Source: Trissonchulus latispiculum
Taxonomy: Eukaryota > Nematoda > Enoplea > Enoplida > Ironidae
Direction: 5' to 3'
Assembly (NCBI GenBank): GCA_030248195.1
Contig: JASAND010019994.1
Coordinates: forward strand, 1-64,000
Length of the DNA stretch: 64,000 nucleotides
Shown here piece by piece: positions 35,205 through 47,402 of the stretch. The notes beneath the pieces were generated by a model. The model saw only the letters and a list, made by a program, of their open reading frames with translations, did not search any database and had not been told where the DNA came from. A program made the translations under genes and the position numbers. The first letter of the stretch is position 1. Each line of letters opens with the position of its first letter.

Positions 35205-36248
35205 TCGATACGATATGCTCGGGCCGGAGGTGCTGTAGTGACACAGTTTTGTTTGTTCTTCCATTGGTGTGTGTATATAAACTGTTAATTGAATGAGAGT
35301 GTAATTAGTTTCATTTTTGTCACAATTTCTGATGTTTCTTTGCTTACATAGTATTTTCACAGTTAAGTAATATTGTGTGCAGTAAATTATAGAGACTTTG
35401 TATTAGAATCAATCGTAGGCGATAATAGGGAATGGCCTAGTGAGAGGGTAAGCCGTTTATAATAATTTCATTGAAAATTACGGATATGGCCTATTGCAAA
35501 TCGAAATCCGAAGGCTACAATTTTATGGTTTAATGACTACTGCTGCCCTTTCCAAAACTGATTTTTATTAAGTTGTTTGTTTCAATCTTAGAAACCAATA
35601 TTTTCTGTTTAAATCTATGTACTAACCTACCTGCATTTTGTAGACATTTAGTTGGTTTTATTTTCCAGCAGTAGCATTGGCCAAACCCTCATTTGATTTC
35701 ACTGGCTTCCGCAAGGAAGCATAACTCAATCAAGTTCCCCCAACTTTTATTTCTTTTATGAGGAATTCTCAGAATTAGATCTTATTATTCCCACTTCCTT
35801 TTGCTTATTTTCAGAGCTGCTGGCTTTTCCCCAATAATAGATTTAATTTTTTTAATCAGAATTCATGAAACCTAAAATAACTGGATTTTCCACAGGTGTT
35901 AGTTCTATCTCTATCCGCCTCTGTAGGGTTTAAAAAACCATATAATTAGTGGAACTGTTAATAAACTCGGAAATTAGTAAGGGCCATTTATTGGATTGAG
36001 GAACAAATTGAATCTGGCAAGTGACAACTTTCGTTAGCTGTAGATTGTTTATTTGTTGCTAAAGTTAAGGGGATTCGAATACAAACTTCTCATTCCAAAC
36101 AAAAATCTCCTAATAGGTTCTTGTTCAGGAACAAAGCTTTCATGCCGTTATTTGTATTTCACTCCTTCTACTTATGTAGCTGAAGAGCTCGAAAGAGAGG
36201 CTCTGGGTTGCTCTTGTACTAGATCTAGTGCTTAATCATTAACTAAAA
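35205..36248. other. Intergenic, no gene seen
   Basis: AT-rich, no coding or repeat structure that I can delimit. Confidence 0.5.
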
Positions 36249-36445
36249 CGGGTTTTTTCATAACTCAAACGGATTACTTGGATGGATTAAACGAATTAAA
36301 CACACATTTATAAAATTGTGGTTTAAAATATATAAACGGATTAAGCTAGCCAGTTTAATTCGCGGATCCGTTTAATCCGTGAACGTATTCATAAAATGAT
36401 TAAAGTTTAAGTAAATCCGTTTAATCCAACTTATGAAAAATCCCC
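36249..36445. mobile_element. About 197-bp MITE
   Basis: Inverted ends GGGTTTTTTCATAACTCAA and GGGGATTTTTCATAAGTTGG, with the motif GGATTAAACGGATT repeated in both arms. No clear flanking duplication. Confidence 0.6.
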
Positions 36446-37859
36446 AAGACAAACGGTATGTAAAAATACAGTGTCAGTGGTGTTTTCGGAAGGCGGAACC
36501 TTGTTTATTTTCACAGATAAATATATTTCTGATCGACCACATTATTTAAAACTACCGGGAAAAAATCTAAAAATTTCGTTGGCTTTTTCTAACGAAATCC
36601 AGTTGTAGTGGGAACCGGAAGCTAGAACCAGAACCGGAACCGAGTTTCAAAACTCTGAACTGATGTGAACAATATTTGCTTCAAATCACTGGTTTAGCAG
36701 AAAAGTATTGACGTTATAATAGACAGTTCAATTAAATAACACTTAGATAATTAAGTTGGTAATCAACGAACCAAATCAATTACCAGCAAAATCCGTATTC
36801 TTTTATTTATTAGATTGGTGGTTTAGCAGTGGACATTACCTTGTAAACCTTTATCCGGTTACTACGAACTACTATTCACCTTACTTAAAACCTTAAAACG
36901 TTTAGAAGAACTTAATCAGATTAAGAGTAGGACTACTTTTGTTTAATCTCAGTCTGCTCTGCTGGGCTTTGAAAGTTGAGACAGCTGCAGTTTTTCACAT
37001 TGGTGACATCGATTTACATTCAAAATTCAAAATTTCAAATTCCATTAAAATGTTCATAATACAGTTAAAATACGGTTTTCGCAAGTCAGTATCTACATCT
37101 ACATTAGCTGAACACTACGCAATCTCTCTTAAGTACTTTCCTTCCAGTGTGAGAGTCGCAAACTCCCTTACAACTTTCCCTTCCTAATTTCAACATCTAC
37201 TGTTTTGTTTATCAACGTAAGAAGCGGGCACGGGCTTTCTGTCATATTAATTGCTAAGTTGCTAACACAAAGTTGGAGGCAGCTGTTATCGGGTGAACGG
37301 TTGTTTGTTACTGCCTAGATGTAACTGAAACTGAATAACTGTATGGTTCTAGTATCATTGCCTAGTGATCAGATCAGATCAGGGTTATTTTCTATGATCT
37401 TAGCTTTCGCGCCTAAGTTAAAAGTTTAAAAATGTTTATTCGTTTCACCCTGCAGGCGAGCTAAAATGAACTGTTTAAGCCGTTTAACCCTGTGTGCGGA
37501 AAGGTTTGACTTAAGTTTGTTTAAAGCTTTTAACTCCTTTCACTATGTAGCTGCATGAAAAGTTCCCAAGCGTCAATCCCGATAAATCCAAACTCTTAAT
37601 AAGTGACAATTCAGTTTGCTAAGTAGTTGCATTATAGCTCCGGAACCGGAGCGGTTTTGATTCTTTATTTAGGGTACATTGTAGTATGTACATAGGAAAC
37701 ACTTAGTTTCCACCTATGCACATACCTACTTATGAAATGTGGAAAAGGTAAATTGAAACAGTATGTATAAAAGAAGGAGTTTTTCAGCCGAAGCATAAAT
37801 GACGCTTCGTTTAGCAACTTTGGACCTTGTGGCGCCGTTTCCGGCTATAATTTTTGAAG

Positions 37860-38128
37860 GAATTTGCTGAGCGTTGGCCCCCCCCCACAAATGTGCATGT
37901 TCACTTTAATCGAATTCACGTTCTAAAGTTGACATCAATTAGACGCACACAGATGTTGTGTTTCCAGCTTCAACAGGTATAAAGATACAGCAAGCGGGCA
38001 TACAGAAACGTGTACTAATTGGGTACAAATTTTGGGGGGGTCCAGCCGTTAGCGTGCAGAACATGTACCTCCGGCTGATAGAAGAGAACCTGCCCTCTGT
38101 CATACTCATATATTATGTACTCTTGCCA
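37860..38128. mobile_element. Truncated copy of the 7-bp-duplication MITE family
   Basis: GGCCCCCCCCCACAAATGTG internal sequence and a right end (GCCGTTAGCG ... TATTATGTACTCTTG at about 38128). Left terminus missing or decayed. Confidence 0.6.
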
Positions 38129-38972
38129 AACCAAACGGTGATTGGAAAGTACCATGTTACCTGAGCGAAATCTATATTGTGCAAATTCAAATATTGCATC
38201 ATTCAATTACAGTGCTCCTTGTGACATTCAATTCAAATCACCTCTTCTGACACATTTTCACGATAACATTTCCTGTTGAAGACGGAAGCGGCAGCTGAAA
38301 TCTTGTCAGTCAAATTAGCTTTTTCTGAGAACTGTCAGAAAAAGGATTCTTGGTTCAGGCAGAATTCACGTGTGTTTTCTAAACTGAGCTATTAAAATCC
38401 TGAACTGGGAGTTTATCTCAAGGAAACGGAAGTTTGCCGGCGCACGGTTTGGCGTTTAAAAAGGACTGTAAATTTTACTTAACTCTGCAGCCATCGAGCT
38501 AAAATGAACTGTCTAATTTTAATCGAATTATCCTTTTCGCGAAAGAATAGAGTAGAGTAAAGTTGAAATTGACTCGTTTAATTAAATGGCTTACTTTTTA
38601 GTCAAGCTAGACTTTCCTTCATTTAACTCATTTAAGAAAAGGACCGAGTAAGATTTAACTCCGCTTAACTTAACACTTAACACTTAACACTTTGGCTTAA
38701 CATATCTTTTTCAGGTTAGATATCATATCATATATCACACCAAGTATTTCGTAAAAAGTTGTAAACTCTTTCCTTTCCTTAGATTGTTTTTCCAGCTAGC
38801 GGCCCTTTTTCTTATCTGTCAAGCTATAGTTGACTTCGGTTTTTGATGGACTGATGAAACATTAACGCAAACTCTGAAATTATCACGATTGGTGCAGAAA
38901 TGTATCCGCGTTCTGGCTAAGCCATGTATTTACCTGTTTATGTGTGTCTCTAATGAAAACCTCCTTCTAAGG

Positions 38973-39971
38973 GGCTGGTTAAGGGTCACGTATTTTTAGG
39001 CTTTTCGTTGAAATTCATTCAAATTTGCTACAATTACATTATTTAGCCTAGAAAACAGATTAGAAAAGTCGGCATGAAAATTTGAGTTTTTCAGAAATTA
39101 GCTTTAACCCACCATAACTTGCACTGTGGCCACCCTGCACTGACAAACTTTAGTTATTCGAATCCTCTCATCAAGTCTTACAATTTTGCTTTTGAGGGTA
39201 GGTATTCTTCGATTCCTTACGGTTTAAGGATAAGAAAGGAAAATTGTTTTTCGAGGTCCAAAACTGACCATTTTTCGAAAAATCAAATATTGTAAGATAT
39301 CCACAGCTTCAACTGCGCTGGTCCGTCTATATTGTCCTTATTTGGAGTCTTCAAGGACATGTTATGCCCAACGAGAAGCTCTCTGCGGCATATTTGACTT
39401 GACTACGCACTAATGAAAATGAGAGATTTTGAAATTCGCCTCCAGATTGTTTTGAAAACTGCCTTCTCTCAACTCATTAGATTCAACTCAAGTCAATCAA
39501 TCAATGAATGCAATCAGACAAGACAAAGGTATCACACGCATCTTTGGTACAATTTCCGAGGGCTAGTTTTCATGGTTTCGTGTTTTGTCTTTCTATTCGA
39601 GAGAATTAAGAGTCCAAATTTGAAAGTTTTTATGAAAATAAGACAAAATATCCATTTTTTCTAAAACATCTTTAGCTTACTCGATCGTTATACAATTTCA
39701 GAATAAATAACCCTCGGCAAGATGTTTCTTTCATGCCGGAACTGGTCGCTTTTCTTTAGCTTACCACACTTCGAGAAATCCATGTTCAAAAATTATTTCT
39801 TGTTATTGCATGTTCAAATCGAACAATTGACATGAGACGGCTAAACAATACCCAGGTCTAACAGCACATTCTAAGCTTTAAAATGACAAAAAATTATCGT
39901 TGAACTCCAAGAATTGAACAAACTACTGTCTTTCAAAATTTTGTGTAAATAGATAAGCCAGCACCTTAATC
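38973..39971. mobile_element. Diverged piggyBac-like MITE related to 59225-60238
   Basis: Ends TAAGGGGCTGG and inverted TTAAGGTGCTGG. Internal phrases GAGAAATCCATGTTCAAAAA and AAGCTTTAAAATGA match the copies at 59.2-60.2 and 61.7-62.4 kb. Confidence 0.5.
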
Positions 39972-39989
39972 TAATGTGCAAAATTAATC

Positions 39990-40545
39990 AATACAGATGA
40001 CAACCGCAATTCACTGTGGTGGGTCGACATACTATCTGGGGTAAGCTGGTGGAACTCTCCAACTTGGGCTGCCATATGGATTCCTGCCCACATCGGTATA
40101 GTCGAAAATGAAGCGGCTCACGAAGCCGCAAAGGTGGCATCCCCAACTCTAGACCAGCACGATGCCTGCGTTGACTATGCAACTGCCAATATCAAAGATT
40201 CATCAAATGCAGTTTAGAGAGAAAACCAGACAGGAGCGCCTGAACCTCCACTCACTTGGCAACTATGCCAACAGATCTGCACCCAATCCCAGGAAGGCGG
40301 CCTATCGAAAAAGGAACGATCTGTGCTTGCTCAGTTATAGCACTGCACTATCCTTGGGGCCTACCGCCACGGAATTGGAATGGCTCAGGGTAATGAATCT
40401 GAAGACCTCCAGCACCAACTACTTGACTGTCCTGCGCACACTCCCTCCCGGGTCAGGCACTTGGGGATTAATCCATCCCTCTCCATCCTTAGAGAGGCCC
40501 CAGTATCAATGATGGACTTCCTTCGTGTTGTGGGTCGGCTCTAGC
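39990..40545 (+). pseudogene. LINE 3' end remnant (RNase H and zinc-knuckle tail)
   Basis: One frame reads an RNase H C-terminal motif (WIPAHIGIVENEAAHEAAK, about 40073-40130). Further on is a HQLLDCPAH zinc-knuckle-like tail and SILREAPVSMMDFLRVVGRL before a TAG near 40543. Internal stops and frameshifts show it is dead. This layout fits jockey/I-type LINEs. Confidence 0.75.
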
Positions 40546-41023
40546 CCGTCTCATCGTGTTGGTTCCCAACCAGATGATGCAGGAACAACAACACCAACAA
40601 GTGCCACTGTGAAGCAAATATCCACCAATTTTTCTGATTTGTTGTGATGTCAGTTCTTATACTAATTTGGTTAATTATTAATAAAAAGAAAGAACGAAAA
40701 AGGATGTGTCATTACAGTCTGTACCTGTGACTAGTGTTGTTGTTGTACGAGCCTTCCGGCTTATTGCCGGCTATCCAAAATATAGATAATACAACCAAAT
40801 TTGAAATACTGATAGTAGTGGAGGCGGCTAGTAGCCAATTTAAGGCGATATATATGCCAAAAAAACTGTCACTAGCCTGTACTTGACAGGGCGGTCTTGT
40901 GCATATGAGCCGGTGAGCAGTGAACAACACTACCTGTGATCTAAAAAGCTGAGGTGTGAATCGAACCCACAACCACTGGCTGTTCACTAAACTGTATGTT
41001 TTGACAGATACGATCTGTCGATC

Positions 41024-41686
41024 TGGGACCGATGTTAAAAAGCCATTTAACCAGGTTAAATCCCTTACCCGGGTTAGAAACCGGGTTGTCAATCCTAACC
41101 CAATAGTATAAAAACGGGGTTAGCGAAACCCGGGTTTCGATAGAGGGGTTAGGGTTAGGGTTAACCCTTAACCCAGTGTTATAACAAAACTTGGGTTTCA
41201 AACCCGGGTTAAAATCGGGGTTAAATCAAGCAAATCTAAACCAAGCAAGTTAACCCGGATTAGGTTTTAGATAAAAAACTAATGGAAAATTTTTTGAAAA
41301 CTTGCTTTTGACCATGAAAACAGATTTTTCACATTGCTTTTTTCGTAGTGGACTTTTTTTAAACTTCATTTTACTACAAATTTATTATTTGCAGTTTTTT
41401 TTATGAAAAGGGCTGCAAAGTGAAGATTGGGGTTAGAAATGGGTGTAACCTCAAAAATAACTCTGTTAAATCCTCAACAGCTGACTCCGCTGATTCCTTG
41501 AGCTGATTGGGGTTAAAAGTGGGGTTAACTCTAGGGATAACCGGCTTAAGATAAACCAAACCCTAAAAATGCTTTATACTACAGGGTTAACTCCAAGGGT
41601 TAACCTAACCCCAAAATTTCGGGGTTAACCCCAAAATGGGCTTAACCCGGGTTAGCCGTAAACCCAGTTTTATAACATCGGCCCCA
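41024..41686. mobile_element. 663-bp MITE with AACCCGGGTT motif arrays
   Basis: Inverted ends TGGGACCGATGTTA and TGGGGCCGATGTTA. Both arms are dense in GGGTTA, AACCCGGGTTA and GGGGTTAACCCC. Flanking duplication not resolved. Confidence 0.65.
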
Positions 41687-41689
41687 GAT

Positions 41690-43520
41690 TTATATTTCTG
41701 CTTTGATATGTTGCGATTAGGGTTTCACCGGAATACATTCAGACGTATAAGATACGTTTCTCATTGTAGTGTTTACACATACGTACAACAATCTCGGCAT
41801 TATCCAATTACAGGGATTTACTCACGCATCTAGACTTTCAAGTTAATTTTTTAAGGAAGAAGAAATGTGCTAGATATGCCTCTGGAATAGTCCTAGATTC
41901 TGTAGTAGAGACTTGAAGATTTGTCTAAAGCAAATACTCAGGAAAACGATGCACATTTATCCTGCAGAGAAGGTGTGACAGTTTGTCAATTAATTCTGTT
42001 TGACAATTTTATTAATTTCATATAGTAATTAATTATGTTATTTGATTTGCTTGCTGAATTAGTTATTGTTCTTCTTTTATGTTACATATGTTTTGGCTAA
42101 GTTTCCAGACTGTAAAATGTCACTGCATGTTCCTTTGACATTTTGTTGTTGTGCTTAAGTATTTTTGTGTAGCCTTGTTTTGGTTATTAAAATTCAGTTT
42201 AGGCGGAACATTCAGTCTGACAAGTTAATTATGCTAATTGTGTTAATTGGACTGTCTTCAGGGTTCGGTCTTTTCCAATATTAATAATTGTCTCAACACA
42301 TACCTGGTTAAATGCTTGCGGAATTATTTTGCGATAGTGCAGGCAAGTACTTCACAGTGTGCGCATGTGGTCAAGGCTGAAGTTCTTTCCTTGTAAAACG
42401 TTTAGGCCTTATTTCGGGTTATTTGTACATTGCCCGTGCATTTGAGCACTTTCGGGTTACTCGAGAAACTTTTAACCCGAAATTTCTGGAGCTGGTTATT
42501 TTATTCCATTGAAATTTGGCCATTTTCAATGGTTTTTCTGCAAATTTAATTTAGTTTGGGTATATCCTCATTTGTACTGATACAGAAAAAATTGAGTTTC
42601 TCTCTATTATATTATTATTATTATTATATTTTTCGAGTAGTCAGTTTGTGCCGCTCCAGTTCTGCTGAATTACCGTGCTTTAACAAAATAAAAAATATAA
42701 TAAAATCTTTGACGCTAGAATCAACCTTTTTCATAAAAAAGCACACCACGTCTGATAGGTATCTCAATAGTCCATACCACGGTATTTGGCACAATAGACA
42801 GTTAAGGGAACCCCGAGTTTTGACAAATGCCATTAGTTTTATGTAAGCCTTTTTGTATCCTATGTGAATGTTAAAGTTTAATTGTTGAAAGATTCAGATC
42901 ATTTTCCGGATTAGATGAATATTGGGTATCAGAATCAGGACCCCGGCTGGGTATCGAAAATTTTTCGGGTACCTAACTAGTGCAGTCCTAATGCTTCCCA
43001 TTGACACTATAATGCCACTCCCTACCAAATTGAACATTATGTTCCTGCCTGCAAGATCACGTGATTTCTGCACATAAGATTCTGAAATCATTAACGTTTC
43101 AACCGGTTATTACTGTCGACTCCAGTACTGGAATAGAAAATTATGATACATCAATTGAGTTTTATAAAGCTAATGGTGTTCTAGTTAGATTTTAGATAGC
43201 AAAAACCTGGCTTAGCTGAGGGCCGCCGGTTCATGGCAAGGTTGCACTCAAGGTATTGCAGTAGTTCCAGAGCAGACATGTGCAGGAGTCGAAATTTGGG
43301 GGAGTTGAACTTGAGGAAAACTTCAGGTGTACGGGGGGAAACCCCCACTACCCCCCCAAACCATGCTCTGGGGAGCAGCCAGTCTGCAACAGTTTAAGGG
43401 GACCAGGATTTTTCGAGTATCCCAAACAGGAATTTACTATGTTCAATCTATTGTCATACAATGCGACATCTAATATTTTAGGAAAAATATTTTATAATTA
43501 TTATTACAAATTATTGTTTT
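41690..43520. other. Upstream region of the receptor gene, no gene seen
   Basis: AT-rich. A fragment near 43273-43370 (ACATGTGCAGGAG with G/C runs) resembles 8318-8400. No promoter element that I would defend. Confidence 0.4.
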
Positions 43521-43525
43521 CAATA

Positions 43526-44258
43526 ATGAGTGACTCCCGTACCAGCAATGCCTGCATTACAACGAGCAACAGTACCTACATTCCGGATTGGTCTGCGTAT
43601 TTCGCCAGCGCCGGTTTTACGACGGAAATTTTTATGACAATCTGTGGAAATCTGTTGGTATTACTATCGTTTTTGCGCGATCCGAAACTGCGTTTGCCAA
43701 GATTTTACTATATTTTCAATCTGTGTCTTTGTGACTTTTTGCGAGGCTGTTTCATCATGCCGATGGCAGCCGGTGATCTGGTATCAGGTGGAGTATTTTC
43801 CAAAGCAGTATGCCAGTATGGGATGTTCCTTTCGTACAGCCTGTGGTCTGAATCGGTACTATCGATAATATTGATCTCTGCAGATCGATATCTGATGATC
43901 AGACGTCCGTTGCACTATATGGCGTTTGAGAAATCTCGAGTTGTAATCGCCAAAATTCTGGGATCCTGGGTTCTGGCCCTGGGTTGGAACAGCATTGCCT
44001 TGTTTGCCTGGAACCATATTGAGGACATCGAAGTTATGTCTTGCAATGTTTGCCAAGCCCCGCACTTGCTGTCGGATTATGCCTATTATATAACTAGTTT
44101 GGAATTTTTGTTACCGTTATCAGTTATAGGAATGATCAATTTCCTAATCTATCATCGGCTTTCCAGGGAAAACCGCTGTGCTCAGTTGAAGCTTTCCTTT
44201 AAGCGTAGCTCTGAGCAGTGCTCTAGACTGAGTGCTACAGAACATATACCAATAACAA
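43526..44258 (+). CDS. GPCR gene, exon 1 (TM1-TM5)
   Basis: Covers the N-terminus to the third intracellular loop. Donor CAA|GTAAGA; reading on meets a stop within 20 bp. Confidence 0.88.
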
Positions 44259-47200
44259 GTAAGAAAGTACATTGATGCAACGAGGGGAACGTTATAGAAC
44301 ACTGCCAACAAGAGCTCATAATACTTTTCTACTTGAGGTCGCACTTTCCTTACATTCAGTCCACTTTGGAAAGCTATAACTTACCCAATATTGAGAGCTA
44401 TAAATTAAGCCACATATCAAAATGAAGCTCTACATCTTCTGCGTCGTTTGGTATCATTGAAACGTGTCTACCTAGTTTGTATTGGTTGCAAACTTACCAA
44501 ACATAGCAACAATTTTTGACCAAAATTTTTTCTGAAAAATTTTTACGCAACAAGAAAATGGCCGTATCCAATGTATCCAATGTGTTTCTGAGATAATTTG
44601 CCAGGGACGGTTTTTTGATTTTGTCAAAATATCGTTTCAGTATACAGAAAATGAGCATTTTCGGAAAATTTGGCATTTTATCCAACTTTGAAAAATCATT
44701 GCTCTTGATTGGAGGCTGATAAAGAGAAAAATAAAAAACCGTCCCGGGCAAATTGTTCAAACATACCATGTTGAATATATCTTTTAGATCCAACCATTGG
44801 TTGTGGAGTAATCTTTGGTCAAAAAATTTTGGCCGCAATTTCATAAAATCAGTTATTCGACCAAAACTTTATGCTCATTCAGTGTATAGGGCTCTAATTA
44901 ACCTAATTTGTGCCTGTTTCGAAGCTCTTTTATTTGAGTATAAACTTGTCTACGCTTGTAGTGTACACTGGCTCCAATTCGACAAAACCTGTTTTCAGCA
45001 AGAAACTCAAGTGTCAAAAATAACCAATTTTCGAGGAAAAATTCTACAAATATTCAGTGCTCAAAAACGATAAGAGCTAGAAACTTATGTCTAAAAGCAA
45101 AGTTGTAGAGCACATAATAAGCTTTTTATTCCTGCTGGAGCAGGAATGTATAAAACTAGTTTTGTCTATGCTTAGCGTGTATTTTCTCTATTTTACCACA
45201 TCGAGGGCCTATCTTCAACACAGGGCTAGTATAGGACACTTTTTTGCGGAAATGAAATTATGCAAATTAGGTAAGCAGCTATTTAAGCAGCAGAATCTGC
45301 AGTCTTGTCGCAGTTGCAAAAGAATGCATAAGAATAGCATTTGCCATAGAGCAGCTTGACTTTAAAACGGAAATCACCCTCATCTGGCCGTTAATGGATC
45401 GCAGACAAACTGTGTTGTATTGTTAGCAAGCGAATGCTGGAAAAAACGGAGTAGTTTTGTTGGATGTTTGTTACAAAAAATCGAAATGTATTAAATTGAA
45501 GACGATTTCTAAGCATTTCTGAAAGAAATTCCTACAGGTCTACGAAGGAATATTGCCCGTTTTGGGGCCAACTTGTTAATGATTATAGTCGCTGGGCATA
45601 ATTTTCAATATATAGTTCTAGAACATCAAATTTTTGTTTCTCACTGTACATGGATGTTATGAAGCTGGCGTTTTTTCAGGACATTATTATCATTTCCGAT
45701 GTGTTTTCTAAAAATTTGAATGAAATCGAGCAATAATTGTACTTTCTGCAACTATATCTGCACGTAAGGGGAGCACGACCTTAAGAAGAAGAGTAAGCCA
45801 CTAGAGGGCTTCTCTTCTTGGCACTGCGTAATGGTGCTCCGACCACAATACGCGAATCCCACCCACCCCGTTTGGTGGGAGGAGGTAGACAAAAGAGGTT
45901 CTCGTTTGATGGGGAGGGGGTAGGCAGAAGAGGGTCCTCGTTTGGTGGGGAGGGGTAGGCAGAAGAGGGTCCCCATTAGGGGTGGTCAACAGGCTAGGAT
46001 TGGCTGAATCTGATTGGCGACTTGTGCGATCTCCGCCCCCCCCCCAAACGGGGACCACTGTTGCCTACCATCCCAAAAACAGGGACCCATTTTAAATATG
46101 CAGTGAAAGTACCGTAATCATCGGCTCAAACCCCCCCCCACGAAATGGGGAGGGGTCTCTGTAATTTGATTGACTGTTGGCTACAACCCATCAAACGGGG
46201 AACTCTTTTCAGCTACCCTTCACCAAACGGATGAGGCGGTATGTCCTGTGAATTTGCTCGACCCCTCCCCACCAAACAGGGGAATATTCTGGTTGAAGCA
46301 CCGTTACGCCATGTCAAGAAGAGGAGCCCTCTAGTGGCTTACTCTTCTTCCAATATATAGTGCAATCATGCACTCTTGGTGCCACATTTGTGTGCCACAT
46401 GCGACAGGTTTCTCATTATCCTGGTCTTCCGAAGTCTTCCAAAAGTAGCTGTACCACAAGTAAGCCAAATGGAATGAATACATACAACAGTTCACAAGTA
46501 AACCACGAAAAGTGTACTGGCAGTCAGGGATTATGTAGTTCAATCCATCAAGCCTTGCAACTTTAAGTTAATAACTACAGCTTTATCCGTCTCCAGGTGT
46601 GTTCTGTAGGCTGTTATCGTATTCTTTAAATTCGACAGAATAAAGAATTAATTAATATTGATATCTCATCTCGAAAGAGCAAGATATTAAAAGTTGCATG
46701 GACTTGGTAGATAGGTAGTCGAATGCCGTAAACGCCTAAAGCTACATAGGTTTCCCGACGTCGAAGAAATTAATTATTGAAAGCCTGTGCATGATGTAAA
46801 TGTCAGTAATTGTTTTATGGCTTGCTTTTAGAGGACTTGGAGGCATCAAGCTGGAAACTATCGAGCCCTTCATCAAGCCGCCACAAAAGTGTGACATTCA
46901 AAGAATCGGCCGAGCTAGAAGTGACAACATTTCAGAAGGTTAGAGTAAACGAAAATCGTGTCGGTCGATCGTTGGCTGTTCTGGTCGGGATCTACATTCT
47001 CTGCTGGTCACCTTCGAGTATCGTAACCATCTCGAATGTAGCCTGCGGCAGCTGTATCCCTGACAGTATCGCGATTTTGGTGACTTTCCTCATGTACCTG
47101 GATCCGGCCCTAAACCCGATCCTATACGGCCTGACTCACAAGCGGTTTGCCACTAACTTTCGTGAAATTCTGTCACTTATTTTGTGTCATCAACCGGTGA

Positions 47201-47385
47201 AAGTTGACTCTTCGACTGCTAGCGAAGTCTTCGGTTCGGGACGAAGGCGAAGCTCTGCCTCTGACTGGTTTCGAACTCTGGCTCATCGAAGGAGTACCCG
47301 CAAAACTCAAGAGGTGCCGCTGCGCAAGAACGCAGTACATGTCAAGCAGTCCGCAGTCAACTGCAGACGAGGCGTTGTGATATAA
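43526..47385 (+). CDS. Class A (rhodopsin-family) G-protein-coupled receptor, 2 exons, 428 aa
   Basis: Exons 43526-44258 and 46832-47385 (ACAA|GTAAGA ... CTTTTAG|AGGAC) join in phase 1. Seven membrane segments with the family landmarks: GNLLV in TM1, LCLCDFL (D2.50) in TM2, Cys then DRY at the end of TM3, SW in TM4, CNVC in the second extracellular loop, LLP in TM5, CWSP in TM6 and NPILY in TM7. An N-terminal NST may be glycosylated. The Asp of aminergic receptors at 3.32 is Ser here by counting from the TM3 Cys, so the ligand is probably not a classical monoamine (inference). The start is the Met before SDSRTSN; upstream in-frame codons look non-coding. Confidence 0.88.
44500..44850. repeat. 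Foldback repeat in GPCR intron
   Basis: TTTGACCAAAATTTTTT and GGGACGGTTTTTT on the left are mirrored by AAAAAACCGTCCC and GGTCAAAAAATTTTGG on the right; approximate limits. Confidence 0.45.
45785..46350. mobile_element. 566-bp MITE in GPCR intron
   Basis: Ends GAAGAAGAGTAAGCCACTAG and its inverse, arms about 60 bp. The interior repeats CCCCGTTTGGTGGGG-type units and GGCAGAAGAGGGTC. No clear flanking duplication. Confidence 0.75.
46832..47385 (+). CDS. GPCR gene, exon 2 (TM6-TM7 and tail)
   Basis: Completes a Lys codon, then the end of the third loop, TM6 (CWSP), TM7 (NPILY), and a basic Ser-rich tail ending TAA at 47383. Confidence 0.88.
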
Positions 47386-47396
47386 TATGACTGAAT

Positions 47397-47402
47397 AATA
47401 AA
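47397..47402 (+). terminator. Polyadenylation signal AATAAA for the GPCR
   Basis: Only 12 nt past the stop, implying a very short 3' UTR. Confidence 0.5.

Noticed and set aside
41150..41166. Telomere-like GGGTTAGGGTTAGGGTTA tract
   Set aside because: Only about three units, part of the GGGTTA-rich arms of a MITE with its own inverted ends; not an interstitial telomere.
43280..43525. N-terminal extension of the GPCR
   Set aside because: The extra 82 codons contain C/G-run repeat sequence and no receptor-like feature; the Met at 43526 gives a normal N-terminus.
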